A program made the position numbers and the translations under genes. Positions 39,201 through 51,400 of a stretch of 64,000 nucleotides of DNA are shown piece by piece. The DNA lies in the NCBI RefSeq assembly GCF_026745355.1, contig NC_079208.1:17383260-17447259 (forward strand), given 5' to 3'. How positions within the stretch are numbered: the stretch's first letter is position 1; each line of letters begins with the position of its first letter. Source of the stretch: Beta vulgaris subsp. vulgaris (lineage: Eukaryota > Streptophyta > Magnoliopsida > Caryophyllales > Amaranthaceae). Below the pieces are notes generated by a model. That model worked only from the letters and a program-made list of their open reading frames with translations. It searched no databases and had not been told where the DNA came from.

Positions 39201-40457
39201 TCGTATAACAACATTGGATAGTCTATATTGGATCGACAGCTGCATACATCAGGTTGTGTACCGAGATCTACAGCAATAAACTTTCTGTAAACCCTGTAAA
39301 TTGGTACTTTCTCTATTTTTAGCTGCAGTAAGCATGCTCTTTAATGTGCTAAACAATTTTTTTACCAACAATGTACTTTTGATTAATTACAAATCTAATA
39401 CATTTTCCTCGAGTCTTGAGAATTCCCTCAAGACCAGTATACTATGAGAGGCCTTGACCTTCCGATCTTGGCTCCCAACATTGAACTTTTCACCTTTTTT
39501 ATTAAATTGGGGTGAGCTAGCAATAGAGTACTTATTCCTTAACAGCACTGGAATATTCAATGATTTTAAGGCCAGCAGTTGAAAAATCTGTTTTTTTTTT
39601 ATAACTGTGCTCAATAATAGCTAGTCATGAAAGTGTATGGTTATTGTTGGGAAAGTTCTATTATCAGTGTCTTGATCAATATCGTTGTATATTCGTGGTG
39701 TCCTCTTGCTCAGTGCACCATCTGAACCTCCAAGTCTTGTACCTTGAATCAGTGAGGCTGCTATTTTATATACACCTCTTTTTCAATGTGTTTTACAAGG
39801 TTTCGACATTATAATTGAGAATTCTGGGTAATGAGCTTATTTTCATTTCGTATACTCACTTGAGCCCTGGAGAGAATCTAGGGTAGCCAGATTTCTATTG
39901 TCTGTTGAAATTGTAGATAAATTTCAAAATTGTGCAACCTTGCCTTGCAGAATCGAGTTTTTGCTCGTGATATACCCCACTTTGCTGTGTGGTTTAGCAA
40001 TCCATTTTAATTTGAGTGTCTTCTCATCTTTTTCCTTACACTAAGTGCTGACTTTTGCTCTCACTGCTGGCTTGTAGGTGTTGATATAAGCATGAACACA
40101 CATTTGAAGACTGTTAAACTCACACCAAAAGGGAAAAATCCACTTACTATGGACCACTTGAGTGTTCGTGGGAATAACATCCGATATTACATTCTTCCTG
40201 ACAGCTTGAATCTTGAAACTTTACTTGTGGAGGAGGCGCCAAGAGTTAAGCCTAAAAAGGCGGCTGCTGGTATGGCCTTCTACTTTTTTCCTGTGCAAAG
40301 TGTTCTACATATTATTGTCATAAATTTGCACTTTTGGCAAATCAAATCATAGTTTGCTGTTTTAATCTTCCTTCCCTTTTGCCAAATTTCAGGGAGACCT
40401 GTGGGGCGTGGAAGGGGCCGTGGTCGTGGACGTGGCCGTGGCCGTGGTGGTCGATAA
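33240..40457 (+). CDS. SmD1: Small nuclear ribonucleoprotein SmD1
   Basis: SmD1 is one of the seven Sm core proteins that ring the U-rich Sm site of spliceosomal snRNAs. Four exons join cleanly: 33240-33253, 33362-33438, 40078-40269 and 40393-40457, with GT..AG introns, giving 115 residues, the usual size. The Sm1 motif spans exons 1-3 ([15 protein letters not shown] through HLKTVKL). Sm2 is in exon 3 ([17 protein letters not shown]). The tail is an RG-repeat region ([10 protein letters not shown] onward) that is dimethylated in relatives. The frame is intact, so this is probably a working gene. Intron 2 is 6.6 kb and contains a hAT-like element and an RTE LINE tail; introns 1 (108 bp) and 3 (123 bp) are short. 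A Helitron end lies about 200 bp upstream of the ATG. Confidence 0.95.
33439..36301 (+). other. SmD1 intron 2, first part: no gene seen
   Basis: This stretch has mixed AT-rich sequence, short direct repeats (AACTTCTCCAATGATT at about 33652 and 33710) and a C-run followed by a T-run near 35886-35903. Short open frames lack any recognisable domain. Confidence 0.5.
36310..38372. mobile_element. Non-autonomous hAT-like transposon, 2,063 bp
   Basis: It is flanked by a perfect 8-bp target duplication GCCCTCTC (36302-36309 and 38373-38380), the size typical of hAT elements. The terminal inverted repeats are imperfect: CTTAGTTTTAAAAAG at the left and, from the right on -, CATAGTTTTAAAAGG. Subterminal DNA at both ends carries GCGCC/GGCGC-type motifs. 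The middle holds a diverged duplication of about 240 bp (36862 and 37098 onward, each with GAATGTTGAACCC and CCACCGCACAACAACCA). No transposase is visible, so movement would need one in trans. Confidence 0.8.
38590..38990 (+). mobile_element. RTE-type LINE 3' remnant
   Basis: Reading across frames gives [16 protein letters not shown] (about 38688) and [18 protein letters not shown] (38801-38854), the C-terminal end of plant RTE reverse transcriptases. The sequence GGGATAAAGGCTTTGTTGTTG (about 38942) follows, like the TTG-rich 3' tail of RTE elements. The upstream RT domain is absent, so this is a 5'-truncated copy. It lies in SmD1 intron 2 in the same direction as the gene. Confidence 0.75.
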
Positions 40458-43400
40458 GTGTTTTAGCAGTTTGGTCCTTGTAAACAGATCTTATGTGGGC
40501 AGAAAAGTTCAATCAGTGATGAGGTGTGAATGCAGATTATGTTTTGACTTTATCTTATTGGCTGATCTATAAATGTACCTTTTCTTAGAACCTTGATATT
40601 GGTAGATGTTGCAAAAAGTGTACTTGTTAAGAAGTAAGCAGTCGCTAATTGTTTGTAGAAATTAGTCAATTACTAGACCAATTATTTTGTTTTTCACGTG
40701 TTTCTTTGACAAATAGAACTACGATAAATCCCGCGATTTGCTACTTGATTAGCACACAATATGAAATCTCCAGCACTTGATTAGCACACAATATGAAATC
40801 TCCAGGTGCCATCGGAACTCAAGTCTCCAAAGGACACTTCGTTGCCAAAAAGACCCCAGTAATTAGATCTCTATATAAATTGGACACCCAGATTCCAAGT
40901 CTGTAATTTTGTTGGTGAATTACTGGTAATGCAGCCGTTAGCTATGTTTTTGAGAACAATGAAGCTCTCTCTATGTGACAACCAGGTCTCTATAACCAGG
41001 TCGCTCCTGCATCATATGAAGCATGGCTCATATAATCCAGCTAGTAGCTCTTTTGCAAACTCAGCTCCAGTTCTGGGATCTCAATCATTTAAGAGCTCCA
41101 GTTGCTACCATAATACATAAAATCTTCCACTTCACACATTTCAGAAAAAGAAACGGAGAAACTTGTGCTAGATCTTGAGTCTCCATTCTCATGGCACTGT
41201 TGTCCAAAAGCATTTATCTGTGTTTTATGCCACGCAGAGCAATGCACTGCTGCACGGCGAACAAGATAAATTTGCAACTTGCTCCTTCAAACTTTTCAAT
41301 TTTACCTCACCTTCAAACTTGCTCCTGTTGAGCAATTTGGGGTTGACAAGGGTTGCATAATTTGCATTGCCTATCCCGCATATCAATTTGCAACTAATCA
41401 CAGGAGGTGTGTGAGTTCCCATTGATTTCGATGGTGCTAATGACCAATAGTGTGCATCACATAGCATTTGTTTATGGTAGGAAAAAGGACACATGTGATT
41501 GTATCATGCAACATAATATCTTAGTTCCCTGTTTCCGTTTATTCAGGGGTTTAGTTCTTTATTTATTTTCATTCAAAGTAAATGTATTGGAGTTTAGCAT
41601 CTCAGAAAAGATTGCTATCCAAAACTCGTCCTTACGATATAAATCTTTAGTGTTACTCCAAGTTCAAGCATGAATGACCACAATACCTTGTGATAAACCT
41701 CTTGTCCAACCACCAAGTTCACAACGGATACCTCGATCAAGTACGAAACCTTAATTTCTTATAAAAGACAATAATGTTATGGAAACATAAACTGCCATAC
41801 ATATTCTTACACTATTGGTACACAATCTAAGGAGATGCATATAATGGCGTATGTTTGTATTATTTATTGTAAAAGCTAAATTTAATTAAAAAAAGTAGAG
41901 TACTCAGTTTTATGCCTAATTTTAAATTATTTCTTTATTTATTAGTTGGAAACTTGCAATATATGCTTGCTATTTGGTAATCAAACTGTAAAATTAGAAG
42001 ACACCAAAAAGAACGACTTGTGTTAACAATTATTCCATCGCCTCTAACTTTAACTTATGCTGCAACAATCCATACACCAATTATGTTTATCAAGAGAGAA
42101 AGTGTAGACACATAATAATTTATCCCAATTTTAGTATCCAATGATGAAACATACCGTCCTAATTGGTGTGATACAAAGGAAGTGCAATATGAAGTGCTAA
42201 GGCCAAAATTAATTTAAGATTGACAAGTTTATTTATTCATTCCAATCTCAATTTTAAAAACTCAATTAATTACTCACGATAAGTAATTGTATTTTCAAAC
42301 CCATTTTTGAAAAGTCAAATTAATTATTCTTGATAATTAATTGTACTCTAAATATTTATTTTCTAAATTAAAAAATATTATGAAAAATCAGATTTTATCC
42401 TTTAGATAATCAATTTTCGAATTCAAATGATATTATATGATGCAAGATAGAAATAAACTTTTAATTTTGGATAACAAATAAAACCAAGGTCAGATAAGCG
42501 GTTGCACTACGAGAATCCTGATGCGTCCGCCGCACTAGGATGCACTTGCACAACATCGAGACAGTCGGCAAAACACAGAAACGTAAAGGCCGGTGCATTA
42601 CGCGCAACGCTGATTGTTCCATCTGGTTTCAAGATATATCTACATACACTTTCACATTACAAAAATCACTTAAATCTCTCTCAAATACTAAACATTTATT
42701 CAAAAACCTTCCATTTTCATCCAAGCTTTAAGATTGTTCCTCCTGCAGATCGTTGTACAAGACCTAGGCGACAAAGTTATAATTCCCAAGGGTCCATAAT
42801 ATTTCAATTCTTAATTAATTTCTTGAAGTTATTAACAAGCTTTTCATGATGTAGATACTCAAACAATTATGTTTTTTTTTTTTTTTTTGTATATTCTAGT
42901 TCCTCATCTATATTTTTTTGTGTTACATTCATGCATGCCTATGTGTTTAATGCTTTCATCACCTTATATTTATTTTTGCTAATCAATACCTAAACAAATG
43001 TTCCAATATTAAAGTTAGATAAATTGGACAATTAGATTAGGTTCCTAGTAATTTGATTGCATAAATTACATATCAAAAAAATTAGTCTTTTGCATGTTCA
43101 ATACACAGATATTGATTAATTTTTAGAATGCTTAAACATATTGTTTGGTTGTTTGTTTGCATAAAACTAGACATAATCGTATTAAGTAGAGGCTAGCAAT
43201 GGGAGAACTTAATTCATGATTATATTCATACTATCACAACCGTACTCAATCTTTGGTTCATTGGACAACTATGAAGTCATGACGGAAAAGTCTGCATTCG
43301 ATAAGTCTCTAAGTTGTCCTTATGGTTTCCCAAAGATCCAATTAGGTTTACGAGTCTTTCTTTAAATACTGGTTGACAACCTTTTTTCAAAACGTATTTC

Positions 43401-44090
43401 AAAACTAAAAGACCTTTACAATGAGGTAGTCTAATCCGCGCTCATCTCGAATAAGCCATAAAAGTATGCCTACAGAAGGAAATCAACGAATATTTGTGAT
43501 GGGTCTTATCCTTGAACAATTCACAACTGATCGGGGGGGGGGGATATGATGAAACTAAACCAGATTCTTGTCGTGTTATGATTTTTGTATTTGGGCCTAA
43601 GGTTAACTGGGCTCCTAAACTAAGGTGACTTATGCAAATTGGCTTTCATTTAGGCATGCCTCTCATAAACCATCCTAGGGTCGAAAATCCTAACCTGAAT
43701 GAAGTTACTCATCAAGATCTTATGGCAGGATATTCAATGATATTTTGGAACGCAACATCCGAGCTCTTATGCTCAACCTTCCGAATGGAGGAAAAGGTAC
43801 TTCTAACCACCCTAATATACACATCGTCGTAATGCTACAAATTAGAATACCCTAGTCATGCAGGATAAATGCAAGCTCCCAAAATCAGTAACAACAAGCC
43901 CATACACAACCTAGACCAAAAGATGCTCGAAACATAATTAGCAAGTGAGCCAGGAGTCAAATGACAAGAGACACTTGAGACATCCTGAAGGAAAGGAGAG
44001 CCTTTTGAGACAAAGAGATAAGCAATGGCCGCCCAACCTTAATTGGGAAAGGGTAAACCTACCTTGAGATCACCCATATAGGAAACACGC
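40458..44090. other. Intergenic, no gene recognised
   Basis: The SmD1 3' untranslated region occupies roughly the first 150 bases. The rest shows no coherent protein similarity. It contains a tandem duplication at 40743-40805 and a run of ten G near 43533. A GC-richer island at 42490-42620 has no recognisable content. Confidence 0.45.
40743..40805. repeat. Perfect tandem duplication, about 31 bp
   Basis: ACTTGATTAGCACACAATAT and the following bases through AAATCTCCAG appear twice in direct succession downstream of SmD1. Confidence 0.9.
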
Positions 44091-44890
44091 ACGATTTCAT
44101 AAAGAAACCTCTCATCAAGGGGAGGAAGCTTATGAATCATACACCTCTCGAAGAAGTGAAAGCGCGAATGGGAATTTTTGGGGCCTAGGCTTCCTTACCT
44201 GATCCAGTGAAGAGATGATGTTGACTCTACACCAGGAAAGATCAAAGTTCCCCCAATAGAGAACTACGACAGGATGACCGACCTCATAGATCATTTGGCC
44301 ACATAAAATTGACATGGGTTCGACTTCGGCTTGAGCGTCAATATAAGAGAATATTTTGATCTGAAGGAAAAACCAGTCCTTCCAAAGCCGACACCGATCA
44401 AGACATCAATGAAAAGGAGAGATAAGAAGTTGTGGTACAAACACCGCTGAGAGTGTGGTTATACTACTCAAGACTGTCTAGAGCTCAAACGGGGATTCAA
44501 TAAGCTGACCGACAAAGGAAAACTCAACAAGTACTTGAAAAACCCATCAGACAAAAAAAAAAAGCCTTGAAGGAAAAGGGAAACTCACAACGATTGACAC
44601 TAAAGGTTATGTTAGTGTCACAATGGGGGCCTCGCCTTGGGAAGGCTAACCAACCGATCCACAAACCACATTTGTACACATTAAAGGATAAACCCATCAA
44701 GCAAAAAACTTTGGCGATCGGCTCGACCATGATATTTGAAAACAATCATGAACTTATCTAACCCTCCCCATAATGATCCACTAGTCATGTAGCTGAAACC
44801 GGTGAATCTACGAGTAGGTCGAGTATTGATAAATAGCGGAAGCTCAGCTGCGCTAACATCATAACCAATATTGGATGCCAAAAATCAGGA
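44090..44890 (+). pseudogene. Ty3/gypsy gag-protease remnant
   Basis: Broken frames read TPLEEVKARMG (about 44140), then a zinc-knuckle-like region followed by CLELKRGFNKLTDKGKLNKYL (about 44470-44535), the usual end of gypsy gag. They continue through PHNDPLVM (about 44770) to NLRVGRVLINSGSSAALTS (about 44805-44860), the region of the aspartic protease active site (DTGSS in working copies, NSGSS here). Stops are frequent and no RT follows. It is a relic of a Tat/Athila-like gypsy element. Confidence 0.65.
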
Positions 44891-45655
44891 GCATATCAAC
44901 AATCCCAAACTTCCAATACCTAAAATAAATTGAATTAGTGAAAAATCGAACAGAAAGAAAGGACTATTTTTGGATCATAATGAATAATTTAAACCAAAAG
45001 AAATTTTTTAAATGTGAGAGTAACCAAAAATGTCGAAACTTGGTTGGATATACTAAGACAAAAATGCAAGTTAAACACCATATATAAAGTTATGCGTTCT
45101 ATGAAGGAGAAAATATATTAAAGGATTAACAATTTGACATAAAAGTAAAAATTGAGTTTACAAAGTTTTCTTACCGGAATAACATAGAAATAGATGACAT
45201 ATACTGAAGTTATCATAAATTGCCCATATCCCATGGGCTTAATCCTTCGATTGATATATAATTAGGTGATTGATTGCATCTCACGAATACATGAAGATTG
45301 GCACATCTATAAGATCATCATGATGTCAATATTGATAGTAAATATTGTATAATATCATGCCTTAATCAAGTAAATTGGAACACTAATATATAATACCTTT
45401 AATTTATATCCTGTAAATTATTGCTAATTGAGTGTTATAAATCAAAATATTATTTTGATTTTATTAGCCAGTTTGCTCTTTTTCAATTAAAAACTGCTGG
45501 ATGATGACTAGACATCCAAGTGGATTTTAGTGGAACATGTCACCAACATTTGGCATGTTTTTTTACACAATTAACATGTGACACCTTAGCTAAGAATATC
45601 ATCTAATACCACAAAATTCTTCATCACAAAACTCATAACTTAACACCAGAAATAC
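44891..45655. other. AT-rich intergenic DNA, nothing recognised
   Basis: No gene-like frame, no clear repeat ends. It separates the gypsy and copia relics. Confidence 0.5.
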
Positions 45656-47420
45656 TCTTCCTTTTCCACCTTCTTATAATACACCCTCTCTTTCTCCTCT
45701 CTCTTTGCCAAACACATCTATTCCTACTTCTTCTACTTCTCTTCCACCACCTAGACAATCTACTAGAATCTCTAAAACACCCACTTGGATTACAGATTAT
45801 GTTGCTTCTCTCATCATCTCTTCTCATCGGTGTAATATAGTCTATTTTTATGCTCTCTTTTCTTCTGTTAAGGCTCTCATGTCTCACACCTCATCTCTTA
45901 TTGAACCTACCAGTTACGTAGAAGCTTCTCAACATGAATTAAGGATAGGTGGGTGCCATGAAAAAAAGGAATTCAAGCTATTAAAACTAATGGCACATGT
46001 GAGCTCATTTCTCTTCCTCCAGGGAAGAAAACAATATGATGCAAGTGGGTATTCAAGGTAAAAGTAAAAGCTGATGACACTTTAGAGAAACTAAAGGCCA
46101 AACTGGTTGCAAAAGGGTCCACACAATAATATGGAGTTGATTTCGAGGAAACCTTTTCCATCCCTAGTCATTAAGATGGCTATTGTGAGATGTCCCTTAT
46201 CCTTAGCCAATGCTATATGCTAGAAACTTCCAGAAGAAATTTATATGCAGATGCCTCAAGGGATTCCTAATCCTAAAAAACTTGTATGCAAGCTCGAGAA
46301 ATATTTATATGGGCTTAAGCAAGCCTCAAGGCAATGGTTTGTCAAATATTGAATTCAGAATTGCTTGCACAAGGATTCTCACAATAAAAAAAAATGATTA
46401 CTCTTTGTTCATCAACAAGAGTGAACCACATATTGTGATAGCAACCATCTACGTAGATGATATAGTACTTATAGGCACTAATTTTGATGCAATTAAAGCT
46501 TTAAAAGCTCATTTACATGAGGTGTTCAGCATCAAAGATCTTGGTCAACTTCACTATTTCCTAGGCATGGAAGTCAGTTATGTTCATCACGGATCATTAT
46601 GACCCAAAAGAAGTTTTCCAAAGAACTTCTACAATCTACCTTTTTGGATCTTTCCAAGGTTGCTAAGACACCTATGATCTACATGTTTATGTTAAGTTGG
46701 TAGATGACAAAAGAGATTTCTATTATGATCATGTACTTAATTTACAGAAGTTAGGTAGGGAAGCTTAACTTCTTGACTCACACCAGACCAGATCTATCCT
46801 ATACAGTTCTGACTTTGAGCCAGTTTATGCACCAACCCAGAGTTCAACATTTTGAAGCCTTACATCATGTATTGAGGTACCTAGCTGGAACCATGGGTCA
46901 AGGTATCCTACTGACAACAACACTTCAAGTAACACACAAGGATTACTTAGATTCTGACTGGGCATCATGTCCTAATACTAGAAGATCGGGTTATGTGATG
47001 CTTCTTGGTTCATCTCCTATCTTATGGAAATCAAAGAAGCAAGCTACAATTTCTAAGTCCTCATCTGAGATAGAGTATAGAGCAATGGCAGCAGCAATTG
47101 AAATTACTTGGCTAGTGAGACTCTTACAAGAACTGGGGGTTAATGGTCTACGACTAGTTATATTATTATGTGAGAAATCAATCTACAATTCGTATTGGCA
47201 AGAATCCAGTTTTTCAGGAACGAACTAAACATATTGAAATGGATTGCCATTTTACAAGAGAGAAAGTCATGGAAGCACTCATTGAGCTTCCTTATCTTCC
47301 ATCACAAGAGCAGCTTGCAGACTTGTTCACCAAAGCCTTGCCTTCCCCTCAACATATGAACTTGAGTTCCAAGCTAGGAATGTTTGACTCTCAAACTCTC
47401 CCTAGTTTGAGGGGGGCCGT
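45656..47420 (+). pseudogene. 5'-truncated Ty1/copia pol (linker, RT, RNase H)
   Basis: The readable part starts in the integrase-RT linker (PPRQSTRISKTPTWITDYV, about 45740). It passes through RT (TIYVDDIVLIGTN with the YVDD box at about 46450; LGQLHYFLGMEVSY at about 46540; THTRPDLSYTVLTLSQFMHQP at 46773) and ends in RNase H (SWASC, WKSKKQATISKSSSEIEYRAMAAA with a D/E pattern, 46960-47110). The polyprotein ends RTKHIEMDCHF (about 47222) through LADLFTKALP (about 47320). A polypurine tract GAGGGGGG follows at 47409-47416. Frameshifts occur near 46080-46330, 46600-46770 and 47160. No gag, protease or 5' LTR was found. Confidence 0.85.
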
Positions 47421-47640
47421 TGTAGATATTGACTCCTCACCTTCTAACTAGCTACAACCAACTGCCAACCAGCTCAGAAGTTAGTTATAACTGTTAACCT
47501 GTAGATTACCTGTTAACTTCAGGTTACTTGTAACATAATTCCTTTATGTTTTCATCAGCATTATGTAACCTGATTTTTATCTCATTTAATGATGTAATTT
47601 TTTATTTTACTGAATCAAATATATTTCTCTCTAGTTCTTA
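47421..47640 (+). mobile_element. Likely 3' LTR of the truncated copia element
   Basis: Directly after the polypurine tract, TGTAGATATTGACTCC begins an AT-rich segment rich in TAACC/GTTA motifs and ending around TTCTCTCTAGTTCTTACT. The right boundary is not exact, since no matching 5' LTR is present for comparison. Confidence 0.5.
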
Positions 47641-48405
47641 CTAAGCTGAACATGAATTTTAACCGGGTATGACGCTGAAATCAATGTCAAGAAAATGGCA
47701 ATGTCAATTATGTTCTCTTATAATATAATGAAAGAACCATGGGAAGAATAATCTTTCAATAATCTACATTAGATCATGGCAAATTTGCACATGTTGTAAG
47801 ACATATCTAATCAAATTATATAACATATCTAATCAAATAATATACCAAAGGACAGTTAGCTCATCTATCAAGTGCCAAGTCTCCTTATATATTTAAGAAA
47901 ACTAGATATAGTATAAATAATATACTTGATAATACTGACCATATTTAATTTTCATATAGTCATATATGTATCATAGCAAATAAATTCTTATAATATTACA
48001 AAAGTATTTGAAATCACTAATCATAATAGATAATAATGTTTCTAAATATTAATATTTGATCAATTATTAATATTATTTAATAACCTCTTACAATTACTTT
48101 TATTTATTAAAAAAAATTATAGTAGATTTTTCAACAAGAAATATACGTACTATTGCTACAATATATTCTAGCCCGTATATGACATGGATCACAAGCCTAG
48201 TCACAATAAAACATGTACTCCAACTCGCTAGACGGAAAATATTCAAATTACCATCACAATGCACTGTCTTATGCGTTCATGTCTTTTATTAAGTTTTTAT
48301 TAGTGTTAGCAAGGAAATCCAACTTATTTTTCACACACTACGTTTCCATCCGCAAGAGCAAATTCAAGCAATTTCCAGCCCTACTGAACATACATAACTT
48401 CATGG
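47641..48405. other. Intergenic, downstream of the PhzF-like gene
   Basis: No coding signal. It holds the 3' untranslated region of the - strand gene near 48200-48405 and AT-rich DNA. Confidence 0.5.
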
Positions 48406-51400
48406 TCACACCATAATAGAACCTTCCATCACAGTAACAGCTTTTCCCTGGAGTTTAACTCTATTGTTCTGCTCATCCAAGTGCAGCTTCACAGTCCCAC
48501 TTCGAGGTGATGCCTGTTGGAGATTGAAAACAGAGACACAAACACCGTCATTGCAGTTGACCGAGAGCAAATAGAAGGGGGTGGGGACTAGGGAGAGGAT
48601 GCGGTGAAGGATAAGGTGAATACCGCATATGCAATAAAATCAGTTTTCCCCAGCTTCTTGGACCAATAGAATGCTAAAGCACAATGCGCACTCCCACAAA
48701 CAGGATCCTGGAGAACAAGACTAATTCCATTAGCTGCACTTAGTTATTCTTAATTTGAACAACCTTGATGAATGGTGAACTAACCTAACATATTCCTCAT
48801 AACAAGAGATGCAGAGTGCTGATATTGGAAGAATCAAACACATGAAAACGTACAACAAAACTTGAAAACAGATCAGAGTTCAAGTCATAGTTGGTAGTTG
48901 GTACTACCAAGTAGATCCAATTTGATCATGTATGATTAGCAATTAATATGAAAGTATTACATTCCTACCAAACTCCATTTCACTACTTTATAACATCCAT
49001 TGCATTTGCATAGAAAACTTCATTTTTACAAATATGGTTGACTTGAGACATCCAAAATCTTTTACTCGATCAATAAACAAAATATTTAATTTATCTGTAA
49101 CCAGTTCTCCACTTCTCTTATGATTTCATAACTCAATCCAACAAATGGTACCAGCGACCCTTTATATAGTGGTAATGGACTAATGGTAATGGTAATGGTA
49201 ATGAATTGAAAGGTAACTTTATATAGAAAATCTTGTCAATATCCATGGTAGTTTTGTCCATTTCCAAATTTCTCTATTATTTCTCACATTTCCATTTTCC
49301 ATTAACATCAATTATCACTGTAAATATAGTTTCGACTTTCGAGTATTTAGAAAAAATATATGTACAAAAACAAATGTTTGGAGATGTTTTATTACCATGA
49401 CATTGACATATGACTTCACAAAAACTACTTATAAACTCAACACTACTACCACCAGTTATTACCTGTTTCAGATCGAGCTGTTAAAGATTCATGCATTTCT
49501 CTAAATGTTATTCTAAAGCTTCACATAATCTTCTCCATAGTCTGTCCTGTGAGTTAGCAATATTGATGCAGGAACAGAATTTTGTATCTATCAGGATGAT
49601 ATTCTCTCAAATAGTCAAATACATAATAACCAAATGCAGGGTATGAGCTTATCCTAAAAATATATAAACTGAAAATCATGATACCTCATTGATGCCATTC
49701 TTCGGGCAGAAAAATCGACTGTAAAAATCGAACCCAGATCCAGGTGGTGCAGCTGCACTTATGATCAGCCCCCTACCAGGGCATTTACTAATTCTCTCAA
49801 GATCCAGTTGCGCATCTTTAACAGCTTTTGCTGATGGCAAGACAACCTAAGGAATGCTAGAAAATTACTCAAATCTCCTAGAATCCAACATTGCGAATGA
49901 AAAGAGTACACACTATATATCATGATGAGAAGAAGATGCATCATTTTAATTTATTGACCCAACTAACACTTTGTTTGGATAATAGTTGTCATGGGAAAGG
50001 GAAGGGAGTGAAAAAGAGAGAGAGAAAGGGACGTGACGGGAGGAAAGAGCGAGCTACAATTTTCTTTCCGAGTCTTTGAGTCGTGGACTTGTGGAAGAAT
50101 GTGATTTATTTAAGGGGGAGGACATGGATCCTCTAATTTCTTTCCATTCCGTTTATCTCTGTCTTATTCAAATAAGGAAGAAATAAATCTTTCACGGTCC
50201 TTTCCCTCTCTTCCCTCCTTCCAATTCAAACATTAGTGTAAGAGAGTTAGAAATGAACAGAATGAACATAATTGAACATAATTGAACATACAAAGAGATC
50301 ATCTGAAGCGGTCCTCTTCATGTCGATCACCAAATCATGACTTAATACTGTATATATTGAAGAGGTCTCATCTGAATTGCAATCATTTGTTGCAATTGCG
50401 GGAAAATCTAATTCAACGAAGAACGGTTGTTCCAATTCACCATTTTCACTCTCAGCTGAGGCAGATAAATGTTGTTCTAACACTTTATGGGCCGTCAAGA
50501 TGCCAGAGCGTGTTGAAAATTCTATTGTATTTGCCTTCACCAAACCAGATGTGAAACAAAAGTGCGCAGCTGCTAATGTTGCGTGGCCACAGAGATCTAC
50601 CTGCAAAGTAAATCACCATTGTAATTGAGATCCATTCGCACGTTACACTTTTGACTAGCAGACCACAAATTCATTAATTAGTGTGTCCAGCTTTCTGTGT
50701 TCGTCTCTCTTTTAATTTTTAATTTGAAAGGGAGAATGATTACAAGGACCACCATAAACTATACCATAATATAATTTCTGCAATTTTGTTACTATTCGAG
50801 TCGGCTATGAACATCTTTATATACCAACAATTCTTGTCATGCCACTTCTCTCTATCATACTCTTAAAAGATGCACTTTAAAGACCAACTAGCTTAGTTGG
50901 TCAGAATTCTGGGGGGTTGTTATCAAATTCAGTCTATTCCGCTGTCCTTGCACTTTATAGTTTACACCAAAAGAAAAGATGGCATTAGGCTGTACTCATG
51001 TTGGGCCGGCAGCTTGGCCAGAGCATAACCGAGCACAGCACTTTGGCTTGTGCTTGTGCCATACCGATTGGGCCATACTCATCTGTATCAGGTCATGCTA
51101 TGCCTCAGTGCCTAGACTTGGATATCATAATTTTGCCGTAGGCCCGTACTCATGGGCTTGTAAACTTGTTGCACTAGGTCGTTTTGTGCCTATGTGCCTA
51201 GTCTTGGCCGAGGTTTGTGGCTTTCAGTGATTTTGCATTGCAAATGGTGACTCAGGCACAACCCAAGGCCTGCCATGCAGAGTTTTGTGTCATGTGAGGT
51301 CGTGCTGTGCTTTAGGCCAGCCCAACCTAGTGCTATCTTATTTTCATAACCAAATAACTTCAAAGCTTTTAAATGCTAACACGACATCACAAGCTCCAAA

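Noticed and set aside
41225..41673. Overlapping 88-89 residue frames downstream of SmD1
   Set aside because: They oppose each other across the same bases and show no recognisable motif.
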